Source: Acinetobacter gerneri DSM 14967 = CIP 107464 = MTCC 9824 (lineage in GTDB: Bacteria; Pseudomonadota; Gammaproteobacteria; Pseudomonadales; Moraxellaceae). From it: DNA of 64,000 nt. The stretch covers positions 1-64,000 of the forward strand of contig NZ_KB849542.1 in NCBI RefSeq assembly GCF_000368565.1, in the 5' to 3' direction. Positions 1 through 7,727 of the stretch are shown piece after piece; positions within the stretch are counted from its first letter, which is position 1; the number at the start of each line of letters is the position of its first letter. The notes below the pieces were generated by a model. It saw only the letters and a list, made by a program, of their open reading frames with translations, had not been told where the DNA came from and did no database searches. Both the position numbers and the translations under genes were made by a program.

Positions 1-176
1 AAACTTGGCTCATCAATTTTCTGACAAATATTTCTCAAATAAACTTCGAGTAATTTCTACCAATCAATCAATGATAATTTTTTTCAATGATCAACTAGCA
101 AAAATCCACACAAGTTGTTCTTCATAATCTCTTAATGATCTTCTCGATGATTCGTCATCATCAAGCTAGGTCAGCT
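1..176 (-). other. probable rRNA operon leader (16S gene lies left of the window)
   Basis: Read on the minus strand, this stretch follows a strong promoter and has no open reading frame. It starts with a hairpin at 143-165 (9-bp stem, 5-nt loop, one G-U pair), like the hairpin found early in rRNA antitermination leaders. It runs to the window edge ending in a GAGCCAAGTTT-like segment that I recall from just upstream of 16S in Acinetobacter. The 16S gene itself is not in the window, so this is inference. Bases 205-464, behind the promoter, are AT-rich with no gene recognised. Confidence 0.5.
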
Positions 177-204
177 ATATTACTCTCTTCTTTCAGAAAG
201 TCAA
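177..204 (-). promoter_or_regulatory. strong sigma-70 promoter, rrn P1-like
   Basis: On the minus strand TTGACT (199-204) is followed after 16 bases by TAATAT (177-182). Next comes a G/C-containing discriminator (AGCTGACC), typical of stringently controlled stable-RNA promoters. Upstream of the -35 box (about 205-240) lies an A/T tract that could act as an UP element. Together with the untranslated leader this suggests an rRNA operon promoter. The near-consensus boxes are seen directly; the identity of the transcript is inferred. Confidence 0.55.
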
Positions 205-464
205 CTAGTAATTTCAAATTATTTTAAACATCTTAAACTCAATCAATCCATTCAACTAACTGATTTCTAAGAAGTTTTAATCTTCATCACCGCCGATGGA
301 TGTGCATTCTACAGCATTCCCAACCTAACACAACCCCTTTTTTGAGTTATTTTGCCTGTATGCTTATTTTTTAATCACCAACTTGTACATATGTTTAATA
401 TCTCTACATTTTAAGTTTAAATAATGAACATTTATTATTTTTATCATATTTTTCTTATCATTTT

Positions 465-1145
465 TTAAAACCACCAATACGGCATCGCTGTCGTTTTTAA
501 CAGTTTTCTATGCATCAAATAATTAGAATCAAAAGACTGCACCAGATTCCAAAACTTTGTGCTGTGATCAAAATGTTTGGTATGGGCTAATTCATGTACG
601 CAAACATAGCGTACGATTTCTTTGCTAAAAAGCACCAAACCACTATTCAACATAATATCGTGCTTTTGCGTGCAACTCCCCCAACGTGTTTTCGGTTGCC
701 GCACAGCACATTGCTTGTAATTAAGTCCGATCTCATGACTCGTCGTTTCTAAAAATTTCACCAAATGATTTTTCGCATAAGTAATCACAAAGGCTTTGAG
801 ATATTCTTCAGGATGTCGATTGCTTATATAGAGTTGTAAATTTGACTCATCCAAAATAAAGGATTGCTTTTGGGTTTGATATATAACGTTAAGGGGTTGC
901 TCTAGATTGAAAAGCTGTAAATGTTGGGGTAATTCTTGATTTTTTGCGCTGTACTGCGCCTGTTGTTTAGTCCATGTTTCTACTAACCATTCATGTGATT
1001 CATTTATAAATTTTTCTATTTGTTTTTGCGTGCAATATATAGGTGCAGTCAATCTAATCTGAGTTGGCTCTACACGTAAACGTAATCGAGTTGCTCGTGC
1101 ATGTCGAACGAGTTTGATTTCAGGAAGTGCAATCTGATCAGACAT
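465..1145 (-). CDS. YgjP-like metal-dependent hydrolase (M48-type, DUF45)
   Basis: Predicted zinc metallopeptidase of the YgjP/WLM superfamily; the substrate is unknown for the family. The C-terminal half carries HELAH, the HExxH zinc site, preceded by the family signature PKTRWGSC and followed by KFW, which typically surrounds the third ligand region. There is no signal peptide or membrane segment, so it is probably cytoplasmic. The frame is open to a TTG at 1172, but the ATG at 1145 (MSDQIALPEIK) fits the usual family start better. It stands alone, tail to tail with nothing visible on its left and downstream of the rpiA gene on the same strand. Confidence 0.8.
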   Translation of the reverse strand: MSDQIALPEIKLVRHARATRLRLRVEPTQIRLTAPIYCTQKQIEKFINESHEWLVETWTKQQAQYSAKNQELPQHLQLFNLEQPLNVIYQTQKQSFILDESNLQLYISNRHPEEYLKAFVITYAKNHLVKFLETTSHEIGLNYKQCAVRQPKTRWGSCTQKHDIMLNSGLVLFSKEIVRYVCVHELAHTKHFDHSTKFWNLVQSFDSNYLMHRKLLKTTAMPYWWF

Positions 1146-1269
1146 TGATAGTATTCTAAATTCTTTTTTCAATTTATCGCTTTAAACTGTTGTTAGAACA
1201 GCCACATTATTTAACCCAAACTCTCAAATGAGAATTTGGGCTTTATTTTCTATTATTTAAACCAAGCAA

Positions 1270-1941
1270 TTAAACCGCTGTACGTTCTTCAATGCCATTA
1301 TTGGTTGCAACAATTGCGATATCCGCTTTATTTAATGCAAAAATACCGTTTGTCACTACACCTGGAATGTCATTTAAAGTTTTTTCCAACTCTAATGCAT
1401 TTAGGATGTTTAAGTTATATACATCCAAAATCACATTACCATTATCAGTAACAACACCTTCACGGTATGCAGGATCACCGCCTAAGGCCACGATTTTACG
1501 TGCAACTGCAGAACGTGCCATTGGAATCACTTCTACAGGTAATGGAAATTCGCGGCTTAATTGTTCTACCCATTTTGAATCATCCACAATACACACAAAT
1601 TTTTTGGCAATCGATGCAACGATTTTTTCACGGGTTAAAGCAGCACCGCCACCTTTGATCATATGCATATGGCGATCAATTTCATCTGCGCCATCAACAT
1701 AAGCATCCAGTCCGCCAACACTATTCATGTCAACAACTTCAATACCGAGTTTTTTTAGGCGCTGTGCTGTTGCTTCAGAACTTGCAACCGCTGCTTCAAG
1801 TTGCAACTCAGGCAAAAGATCAATAAGAAAGTTTACTGTACTGCCTGTTCCAACGCCCAAAATGCCACCTTTTGGCAAGTGTTTTAAAGCTGCTTTGGCT
1901 GCGGCTTGTTTTTTCTCATCTTGGGTTGCATAAAGACTCAT
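1270..1941 (-). CDS. rpiA: ribose-5-phosphate isomerase A
   Basis: Interconverts ribose 5-phosphate and ribulose 5-phosphate in the non-oxidative pentose phosphate pathway, in the cytoplasm. At 223 residues it matches the family. Visible signatures are [12 protein letters not shown] (phosphate-binding loop), DGADEID (catalytic region), [12 protein letters not shown] and the C-terminal GVVTNGIFA. The frame opens at a TTG (1953), but the ATG at 1941, giving [11 protein letters not shown], has GAGTG at a suitable distance and is the expected start. It is transcribed divergently from ilvA with about 100 bp between the starts, an arrangement I know from other gammaproteobacteria. Confidence 0.96.
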   Translation of the reverse strand: MSLYATQDEKKQAAAKAALKHLPKGGILGVGTGSTVNFLIDLLPELQLEAAVASSEATAQRLKKLGIEVVDMNSVGGLDAYVDGADEIDRHMHMIKGGGAALTREKIVASIAKKFVCIVDDSKWVEQLSREFPLPVEVIPMARSAVARKIVALGGDPAYREGVVTDNGNVILDVYNLNILNALELEKTLNDIPGVVTNGIFALNKADIAIVATNNGIEERTAV

Positions 1942-2045
1942 GTTATCACTCAACTATTTTTCACATTTGCTTAAAATTAAAAGCGCAAATGCAATGGGTT
2001 TGCTACAATAAACGCTTATATTAAACTGTTAGAGGGAAGATTAAC

Positions 2046-3584
2046 ATGCTGTCTCGTTTGGTTCGACAAATTTTACAGGCAACGGTCTACGACGTTGCAA
2101 TCGAAACCCCACTCGACGCAGCGCCACGAATTAGTCAAAAGTTAAACAATAACATTCGCTTTAAGCGCGAAGACTTACAACCTGTCTTTTCATTTAAACT
2201 ACGCGGTGCATACAACCGTATTAGTCAATTACCGAAATCTCAGTTAGAACGTGGCGTTATCACAGCTTCAGCAGGTAACCATGCACAAGGCGTGGCACTA
2301 TCTGGTCAGAAACTGGGAATTCGCGCCATTATTGTCATGCCAAAAACTACACCTGACATTAAAGTACAAGCGGTTAAACGTCTTGGCGGTGAAGTGGTAT
2401 TGCATGGTGATTCTTTTGATGTTGCAAATAAATATGCAATCGCGTGTGCTGAAGAACAAGGCATGACTTTTATTCCTCCTTATGACGACGAATTGGTCAT
2501 GGCTGGTCAAGGAACGATTGCCAATGAAATTTTGCGTCAATGGCGTGATGTAGACTATGTATTTGTTGCAGTTGGTGGTGGCGGTTTAATTGCAGGTGTG
2601 GCTGCCTATCTTGGTGATGTTGCTCCTCACGTAAAAGTTATTCCAGTTGAATATGATGAGTCTGCGTGTTTAAAAGCTGCTTTTGATGCAAATGAACGTG
2701 TAATCTTACCTTCTGTTGGTCTATTTGCTGATGGTACTGCGGTTGCGCAAATTGGTGAAAAGACATTCCAAGTCATTCAACTACAAAAATCCGATAATTC
2801 TGGACCGATCGTTGAACGTGATGTGGTATTGGTCAATACCGATGAAATTTGTGCAGCAATCAAAGATACTTTTGATGAAAATCGCAGTATCGTTGAACCT
2901 TCTGGTGCAATGGCTTTGGCAGGTATCAAAAAATACGTTGCTGAACATGGTTTAGAAAATAAAAACATCGTGTCCATTGTATGCGGTGCAAATATGAACT
3001 TTGACCGTTTACGCTATATCGCTGAACGTACTGAGCTTGGTGAACGTAAAGAAGCGATTTATGCAGTCACCATTCCTGAAGAAAAAGGTTCATTCTTGAA
3101 TTTCTGCCGTACTTTACAAGGTCGAAATATCACTGAATTCAACTATCGTGTTGATGAAAATGAAAATGCACAAGTTTTCGTAGGTATCAGCTTAAAAGCA
3201 GGTGAAAAAGAACGTCATGAAATTTATGATTTATTAAAATCTAAATATGACGTTGATGATCTATCTGATGACGAAGTTGCAAAATTGCATATTCGTTATT
3301 TGGTTGGTGGACATGCAAATATCGAAAACGAACGTCTATTCCGTGTTGAATTCCCTGAACGTCCGGGTGCGCTTTTGACTTTCCTTGAACGTCTTGGTCC
3401 AACGCATAATATTACACTTTTCCATTATCGAAATCATGGTGCTGCTGAAGGTCGTGTTTTGGTTGGTTTAGATGCTGAGGATGCGAAACAAAACCCAGAT
3501 GGTTTGATCGAAACATTGGAAAATATTTCTTATCCATATGTAGAAATCACTGATAATCTTGGTTATCGTCGTTTCTTAAAATAA
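2046..3584 (+). CDS. ilvA: threonine ammonia-lyase, biosynthetic
   Basis: PLP enzyme that deaminates threonine to 2-oxobutanoate, the first step of isoleucine synthesis. The 512-residue length is that of the long, allosteric biosynthetic form. The N-terminal catalytic domain shows FKREDLQPVFSFKLRGAYN with the PLP lysine in SFKLRG, then SAGNHAQG and the glycine-rich VGGGGLIAG cofactor loop. The C-terminal third holds two ACT-like regulatory domains (each opening like EEKGSFLNFCRTL and ERPGALLTFLERL), which in this family sense isoleucine and valine. The start ATG is preceded by AGAGGGA. No leader-peptide attenuator is visible upstream. The gene ends at a strong terminator. Confidence 0.97.
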   Translation: MLSRLVRQILQATVYDVAIETPLDAAPRISQKLNNNIRFKREDLQPVFSFKLRGAYNRISQLPKSQLERGVITASAGNHAQGVALSGQKLGIRAIIVMPKTTPDIKVQAVKRLGGEVVLHGDSFDVANKYAIACAEEQGMTFIPPYDDELVMAGQGTIANEILRQWRDVDYVFVAVGGGGLIAGVAAYLGDVAPHVKVIPVEYDESACLKAAFDANERVILPSVGLFADGTAVAQIGEKTFQVIQLQKSDNSGPIVERDVVLVNTDEICAAIKDTFDENRSIVEPSGAMALAGIKKYVAEHGLENKNIVSIVCGANMNFDRLRYIAERTELGERKEAIYAVTIPEEKGSFLNFCRTLQGRNITEFNYRVDENENAQVFVGISLKAGEKERHEIYDLLKSKYDVDDLSDDEVAKLHIRYLVGGHANIENERLFRVEFPERPGALLTFLERLGPTHNITLFHYRNHGAAEGRVLVGLDAEDAKQNPDGLIETLENISYPYVEITDNLGYRRFLK

Positions 3585-3629
3585 TCCTATAAATCGTGTC
3601 AAAGTGAATTTGGCACGATTTATTTTAAA

Positions 3630-3660
3630 AATAAGCGTTTTAAAACACGCTTATTTTTTT
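3630..3660 (+). terminator. intrinsic terminator after ilvA
   Basis: Stem AATAAGCG (3630-3637) pairs with CGCTTATT (3648-3655) and is followed by a T run to 3661. A second hairpin lies just before it (3591-3600 with 3612-3621), so ilvA ends with tandem hairpins. Confidence 0.85.
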
Positions 3661-3769
3661 ACTTATTTGATAAGAAATAAAGAGGAAATACGGATATTTG
3701 TCTATTTCCTGCCTATTTTTGAACTGTTGATAAAGCATAACAACAAATATCAATACCTTCAGGCTATCA

Positions 3770-4267
3770 TTATCCAATCATAATCATCGGCATTTCTTCA
3801 TCGTATATGTCATTAAACACTGTCAATAATTGATCGTTCATTTCATTATCAACAGGTACAAGTAACCAATATGGATTTTCTGCTTGGATAACAAATAAAG
3901 CCATTTCCAAATCATCAGCAACTTCATTTATATTTTTAAATACAATATCTTGTAGCATTTGATCTTCATAACTATAAGCATGATCCAAATCTTGTTCATG
4001 ATCACCTTCTTGAAAATGATCATAAGCTTCTTGGATTTCATCACTAATTTTTTCAGCGAGCGCATCCGTATTGATTTTATTTTTGATCAAAGGATAGGAC
4101 ATGTCCAAATTTTCAGTCGGCTCATCCATATCCATTTTCATGATGTTTTGCCGTGTAGCATTCACCCAGATCAGTAGTGCATCAAAATCACTGGGATCAT
4201 CAGGCTGCGTGCTTTGATTTAATTCTGGAAAGATCAATTTTAGTGTTTTAAATAGTTCACTTTTCAT
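3770..4267 (-). CDS. hypothetical acidic protein
   Basis: Not recognised. The product is about 165 residues, strongly acidic and free of signal peptide or membrane segments, so probably cytoplasmic. It is rich in Asp/Glu (for example EGDHEQDLDHAYSYEDQM) and ends in EEMPMIMIG. The frame can be extended to 4342, but the ATG at 4267 has GGAG seven bases upstream and gives MKSELFKTLKLIFPEL, a much more natural N-terminus than the extension. It lies between ilvA and the potassium transporter genes on the opposite strand to both and is probably monocistronic. Confidence 0.7.
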   Translation of the reverse strand: MKSELFKTLKLIFPELNQSTQPDDPSDFDALLIWVNATRQNIMKMDMDEPTENLDMSYPLIKNKINTDALAEKISDEIQEAYDHFQEGDHEQDLDHAYSYEDQMLQDIVFKNINEVADDLEMALFVIQAENPYWLLVPVDNEMNDQLLTVFNDIYDEEMPMIMIG

Positions 4268-4424
4268 GGATGAACTCCAATTTAAGTTAAAGTTACTCAA
4301 TTTGCATTGGCACTGTCTTGATTTAAATATAAAATATATCAATTAATAAATTGAAATGATGAGCTCTTGTATAATTTCTGCACTTATTTGTTCAGCACTA
4401 AATTGACAAGAAAAGGACTAATTT

Positions 4425-5075
4425 ATGGCGCAATTCGCTGTCATCGGTTTAGGTAGTTTTGGTGCTACGGTTGCACTCGAATTGATGAGTTTAAACCACG
4501 ATGTTATCGGTATCGATAGTATCAAAAAAAATGTTGAAAGTATCGCTGATCGATTGACACATGCTGTAATTGCAGATGCGACAGATGAGCATGTTTTAGA
4601 TGAACTCAATATCAAAAATTGTGATGCTGTTGTTGTCGCAATTGGTGAAGACATTGAAGCAAGTATTTTATGTGTGCTGCATTTAAAAAATCTTGGTATT
4701 CAAAAGATCTTGGTTAAAGCAAAATCTCAAGCGCATCATATGATCTTATCGCATCTAGGGATTGATAAAATTATTCACCCCGAAGAAGATATGGGGATTC
4801 GTGTTGCACAAAACCTGAGCTACCCAATGATTAGTCGTTATATGGCGCTCAATAATGATCATTATATTGTTAAAATCGAAATCGGCAGTAATTTACAAGG
4901 CGCACAATTTCAAACAGTCATGGAAAATGTGCACGATATTAAAACATTGCTTTTACAGCGTGGCTCACATGTTCTTTATGACATCGCACCAGGGACTATT
5001 TTGCAGGAAAAAGATATTTTAATCCTCGAAGGTCCTGTAGATGAGCTGAAACAGATTTCAACACGTTTCTTATAA
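4425..5075 (+). CDS. ktrA: KtrA/TrkA-type RCK potassium uptake regulator
   Basis: Cytoplasmic regulatory subunit of a K+ uptake channel. At 216 residues it has one RCK unit: an N-terminal Rossmann NAD/ATP-binding domain with GLGSFG at residues 8-13 and the acidic VIGIDS strand end, then a C-terminal RCK_C (TrkA_C) domain from about residue 135. The single-unit length fits KtrA rather than the double-length E. coli TrkA. RBS AAAGGAC lies ahead of the ATG. It is followed 34 bp later by its membrane partner. The assignment to Ktr rather than Trk nomenclature is by length and pairing only. Confidence 0.88.
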   Translation: MAQFAVIGLGSFGATVALELMSLNHDVIGIDSIKKNVESIADRLTHAVIADATDEHVLDELNIKNCDAVVVAIGEDIEASILCVLHLKNLGIQKILVKAKSQAHHMILSHLGIDKIIHPEEDMGIRVAQNLSYPMISRYMALNNDHYIVKIEIGSNLQGAQFQTVMENVHDIKTLLLQRGSHVLYDIAPGTILQEKDILILEGPVDELKQISTRFL

Positions 5076-5109
5076 CCGCTTTTGAGCACATTTTACGTTT
5101 AGCATTCTT

Positions 5110-6450
5110 ATGAAACAACTCATTAATAAAAAGCATAAAAGTGTTAATTTAAGCCCGCCGAGTCTACTAGCACTCGGCTTTTTGAGCTTTATTACCATTG
5201 GCACACTTTTGCTCAAACTCCCTTTCTCACATATCGGTGAGTTGAGTTGGATCAATGCATTTTTTACTGCAACTTCTGCCGTGACTATCACAGGACTTTC
5301 CGTAGTCAATGTTGGTGACTCTTTTACTATTTTTGGTAAAGTCATCATCATGCTACTGATTCAATGTGGCGGTTTGGGCTTTATGTCCTTTGCGATCTTG
5401 GCTGCGCTCAGTTTGTCGCCTAAAGTTGGGCTCAAACAGCAAATGATGGCTCAAGAAACCATTGGGCAAACCAGCTTGGCAAAAGCCACTTTGACCATTA
5501 AAGCTGTATTCTTTTACTCGATATTTTTTGAAGCTTTGGGAACATGCATCTTAACTAGCGCTTGGATGGAACATTATGATTTTGAGCATGCTTTTTTCTA
5601 TGCCTTATTTTATAGTGTTTCCGCATTCAACAATGCAGGATTTTCCTTATTCCCCAATAGCTTAACCAGTTTCTCTGGGCAATACATGGTGACCTTTACC
5701 ATCAGTATTTTATATATTATCGGTGGGATTGGCTTTGTTGTATTGATGGATATTAAACAAAATAAGCGTTGGAAAAAGCTTTCGACAAATAGCAAACTGG
5801 TACTATCCACCATTACAGGTTTAAACTTATTTGCTTTTATTATCATTTGGTTACTAGAAGCGAATAACCCTTTAACCCTTGCACCCATGTCATTTGATGA
5901 CCAAGCTCTCAATGCATGGTTCCATGCCACTGTGCCCCGTTCTGTAGGTTTTAACAGTATCGATGTCGGTAGCATGACTGATGCATCATCATTTATCACC
6001 ATGATGCTGATGTTTATCGGGGGTGGCTCGCTAAGTACCGCCGGCGGGATTAAAGTCGGCACTTTTATCATTACTGTGCTAAGCGTAATCAGCTTTTTAA
6101 GACGTGAAGATGAGCTCACTGTATTTAATCATCGTATTCCTGAACGTACGACTTTTAAAGCCTTGGCCGTGATTTCCATCACCTCTATGTTGATCGTGAT
6201 TGGCTTCTTTAGTCTTTTAATCTTAGAACCACATAAGCGTTTTCTGGATTTACTCTTCGAAACTATTTCAGCAGCCTGTACAGTTGGTTTGTCGCGCGGA
6301 GTAACCGAAGACTTAGGTCCATATAGTTTAATGGTTTTAGCATGCCTTATGTTTGCAGGTCGATTGGGACCGCTAACTTTGGCATACCTGATCGCCACAC
6401 CGAAGAAAAGTCGTGTCAGCCATCCTGATACCGAAATTCAAGTCGGTTAA
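5110..6450 (+). CDS. ktrB: TrkH/KtrB family potassium transporter membrane subunit
   Basis: K+-translocating membrane subunit, about 446 residues. The four pore-loop repeats of the superfamily are recognisable by their filter sequences: TAVTITGLS-like (residues about 55-65), SAFNNAGFS, RSVGFNS and AACTVGLSRG. Each has the conserved central glycine. Between them lie the paired transmembrane helices, and the GGGSLSTAGGIK stretch corresponds to the gating loop region. It forms an operon with the RCK subunit directly upstream. No good ribosome binding site is visible before the ATG, so translation may be coupled. Confidence 0.88.
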   Translation: MKQLINKKHKSVNLSPPSLLALGFLSFITIGTLLLKLPFSHIGELSWINAFFTATSAVTITGLSVVNVGDSFTIFGKVIIMLLIQCGGLGFMSFAILAALSLSPKVGLKQQMMAQETIGQTSLAKATLTIKAVFFYSIFFEALGTCILTSAWMEHYDFEHAFFYALFYSVSAFNNAGFSLFPNSLTSFSGQYMVTFTISILYIIGGIGFVVLMDIKQNKRWKKLSTNSKLVLSTITGLNLFAFIIIWLLEANNPLTLAPMSFDDQALNAWFHATVPRSVGFNSIDVGSMTDASSFITMMLMFIGGGSLSTAGGIKVGTFIITVLSVISFLRREDELTVFNHRIPERTTFKALAVISITSMLIVIGFFSLLILEPHKRFLDLLFETISAACTVGLSRGVTEDLGPYSLMVLACLMFAGRLGPLTLAYLIATPKKSRVSHPDTEIQVG

Positions 6451-6469
6451 TCCAGTAAGACAAAAAGCA

Positions 6470-6496
6470 AAAAACCACTCAAAAGAGTGGTTTTTA
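6470..6496. terminator. bidirectional terminator between ktrB and pldA
   Basis: AAAACCACTC / GAGTGGTTTT hairpin with an A tract before and a T tract after. It can serve both converging genes. Confidence 0.85.
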
Positions 6497-6516
6497 TTTT
6501 AAAAATAATAATTTTT

Positions 6517-7704
6517 TTAGTACCAATTCATCAAAGAAACACCTAAGCCCACGTAGGTTGCACGGTGATTATAATCAATCAAGCTTTCGCCATAACCATC
6601 AAATAATTGGAAATGTCCACGCAGTTTACCTTTGATTGGGAATGCCCAGTCGAACTGTGCCGCACCGTGTGAATCACTACCACCACGCAAAGAATGTCTT
6701 AACATCAGTGAAAATTCATTATCTTTATAACGGTAAAAAGCTGTTAAATCACCACGACCCACATAGTCCTTAATGTCTGGGTTATTATCATCTTTAAAAT
6801 CTTCATCAAGACGATACCAAGGACGTAGCATAAGCGCAAAATTTCCACGCTCTAAGCCTACATTTAACATGACACGATTCCAACTACGTGAAAACGGATC
6901 TGAGCGACCATTGGATTGGTGATTGAGTGTCAATCCCAATAAACGACCATTTAAACCCAAAATCTCATAATTGGTACGGAACATCAAACTGGCTTCAGGC
7001 TCGTAGTTGGTTTCTCGAAATGGACGAGATTCTTTACTGTTCAGCACCTGCCAACGTGATGATTGAGTATAACCTATCCATAAATCACCATTGTTGCCAA
7101 AAATATTTTCCCAAGCTTTAGTTTTCAACGAGAGCTGGAATTTCATTTCTGAAGATTTTAAATCTTGTGATTCTGTTACGGTGTTCAAAGGATTTGGACT
7201 ATGTGGTAATTCATTGCGATCACTTGTCCAAAAAACAGGAAGCACGTAGACAGGCTGATAAGCTCGAATATTCCAAGTACCCAGTTTACTTTCAGGAGCA
7301 AGCTCCCAACGCCGATCAAGTAAGGACGTATTTGGATCAATACTTGGTGCTTCTACAGCAAAAAGATTACCTAAACCATGCTTAATTTTTTCAGGCACAG
7401 TTTTTGGCTTCACCTCATCAGGCGTTATTTCATCTGCTGCGACACGTTCTGAAACCAACTCAGCATGAGCAGGCTCAGGAGTTTTAAAGATTTTGTCATA
7501 ACAAGATAAACGATCAGCATTTGATTCAAGTGCCGCACATGCTTGTGCCGTCATTGGATTTACTGGATCAATATAGCTAGCAACGACATTCTGAGTTTTG
7601 TTATTGGCTACTGTTTCCGCATGTAGCAAAGGCACCAATCCTAAGCTAAGCATGGTTAACATGCTTAGCTGAAAAGGAACTCGCTCAAAATTTTTGAACG
7701 ACAT
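6517..7704 (-). CDS. pldA: outer-membrane phospholipase A (OmpLA)
   Basis: Outer-membrane phospholipase that hydrolyses phospholipids mislocated to the outer leaflet. An N-terminal signal peptide (about residues 1-29, cut after LLHA) is followed by an extra periplasmic-looking segment of roughly 100 residues. Then comes the 12-strand barrel with the catalytic NHQSNGRSDP around residue 260, in which the His and Ser are two residues apart as in OmpLA. The barrel ends in aromatic-rich strands (final residues LMNWY). At 395 residues it is longer than the 289-residue E. coli enzyme because of the N-terminal extension. TGGAGA precedes the ATG. Confidence 0.9.
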   Translation of the reverse strand: MSFKNFERVPFQLSMLTMLSLGLVPLLHAETVANNKTQNVVASYIDPVNPMTAQACAALESNADRLSCYDKIFKTPEPAHAELVSERVAADEITPDEVKPKTVPEKIKHGLGNLFAVEAPSIDPNTSLLDRRWELAPESKLGTWNIRAYQPVYVLPVFWTSDRNELPHSPNPLNTVTESQDLKSSEMKFQLSLKTKAWENIFGNNGDLWIGYTQSSRWQVLNSKESRPFRETNYEPEASLMFRTNYEILGLNGRLLGLTLNHQSNGRSDPFSRSWNRVMLNVGLERGNFALMLRPWYRLDEDFKDDNNPDIKDYVGRGDLTAFYRYKDNEFSLMLRHSLRGGSDSHGAAQFDWAFPIKGKLRGHFQLFDGYGESLIDYNHRATYVGLGVSLMNWY

Positions 7705-7727
7705 AAATTTCTCCAGTCTTTCTTTTT

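Noticed and set aside
1292-1702. plus-strand open frame of 136 codons opposite rpiA
   Set aside because: It is an antisense shadow of a well-supported gene; it lacks a ribosome binding site and a recognisable protein.
5610-6119. minus-strand open frame of 169 codons opposite ktrB
   Set aside because: Shadow of the transporter gene; composition mirrors membrane helices on the other strand.
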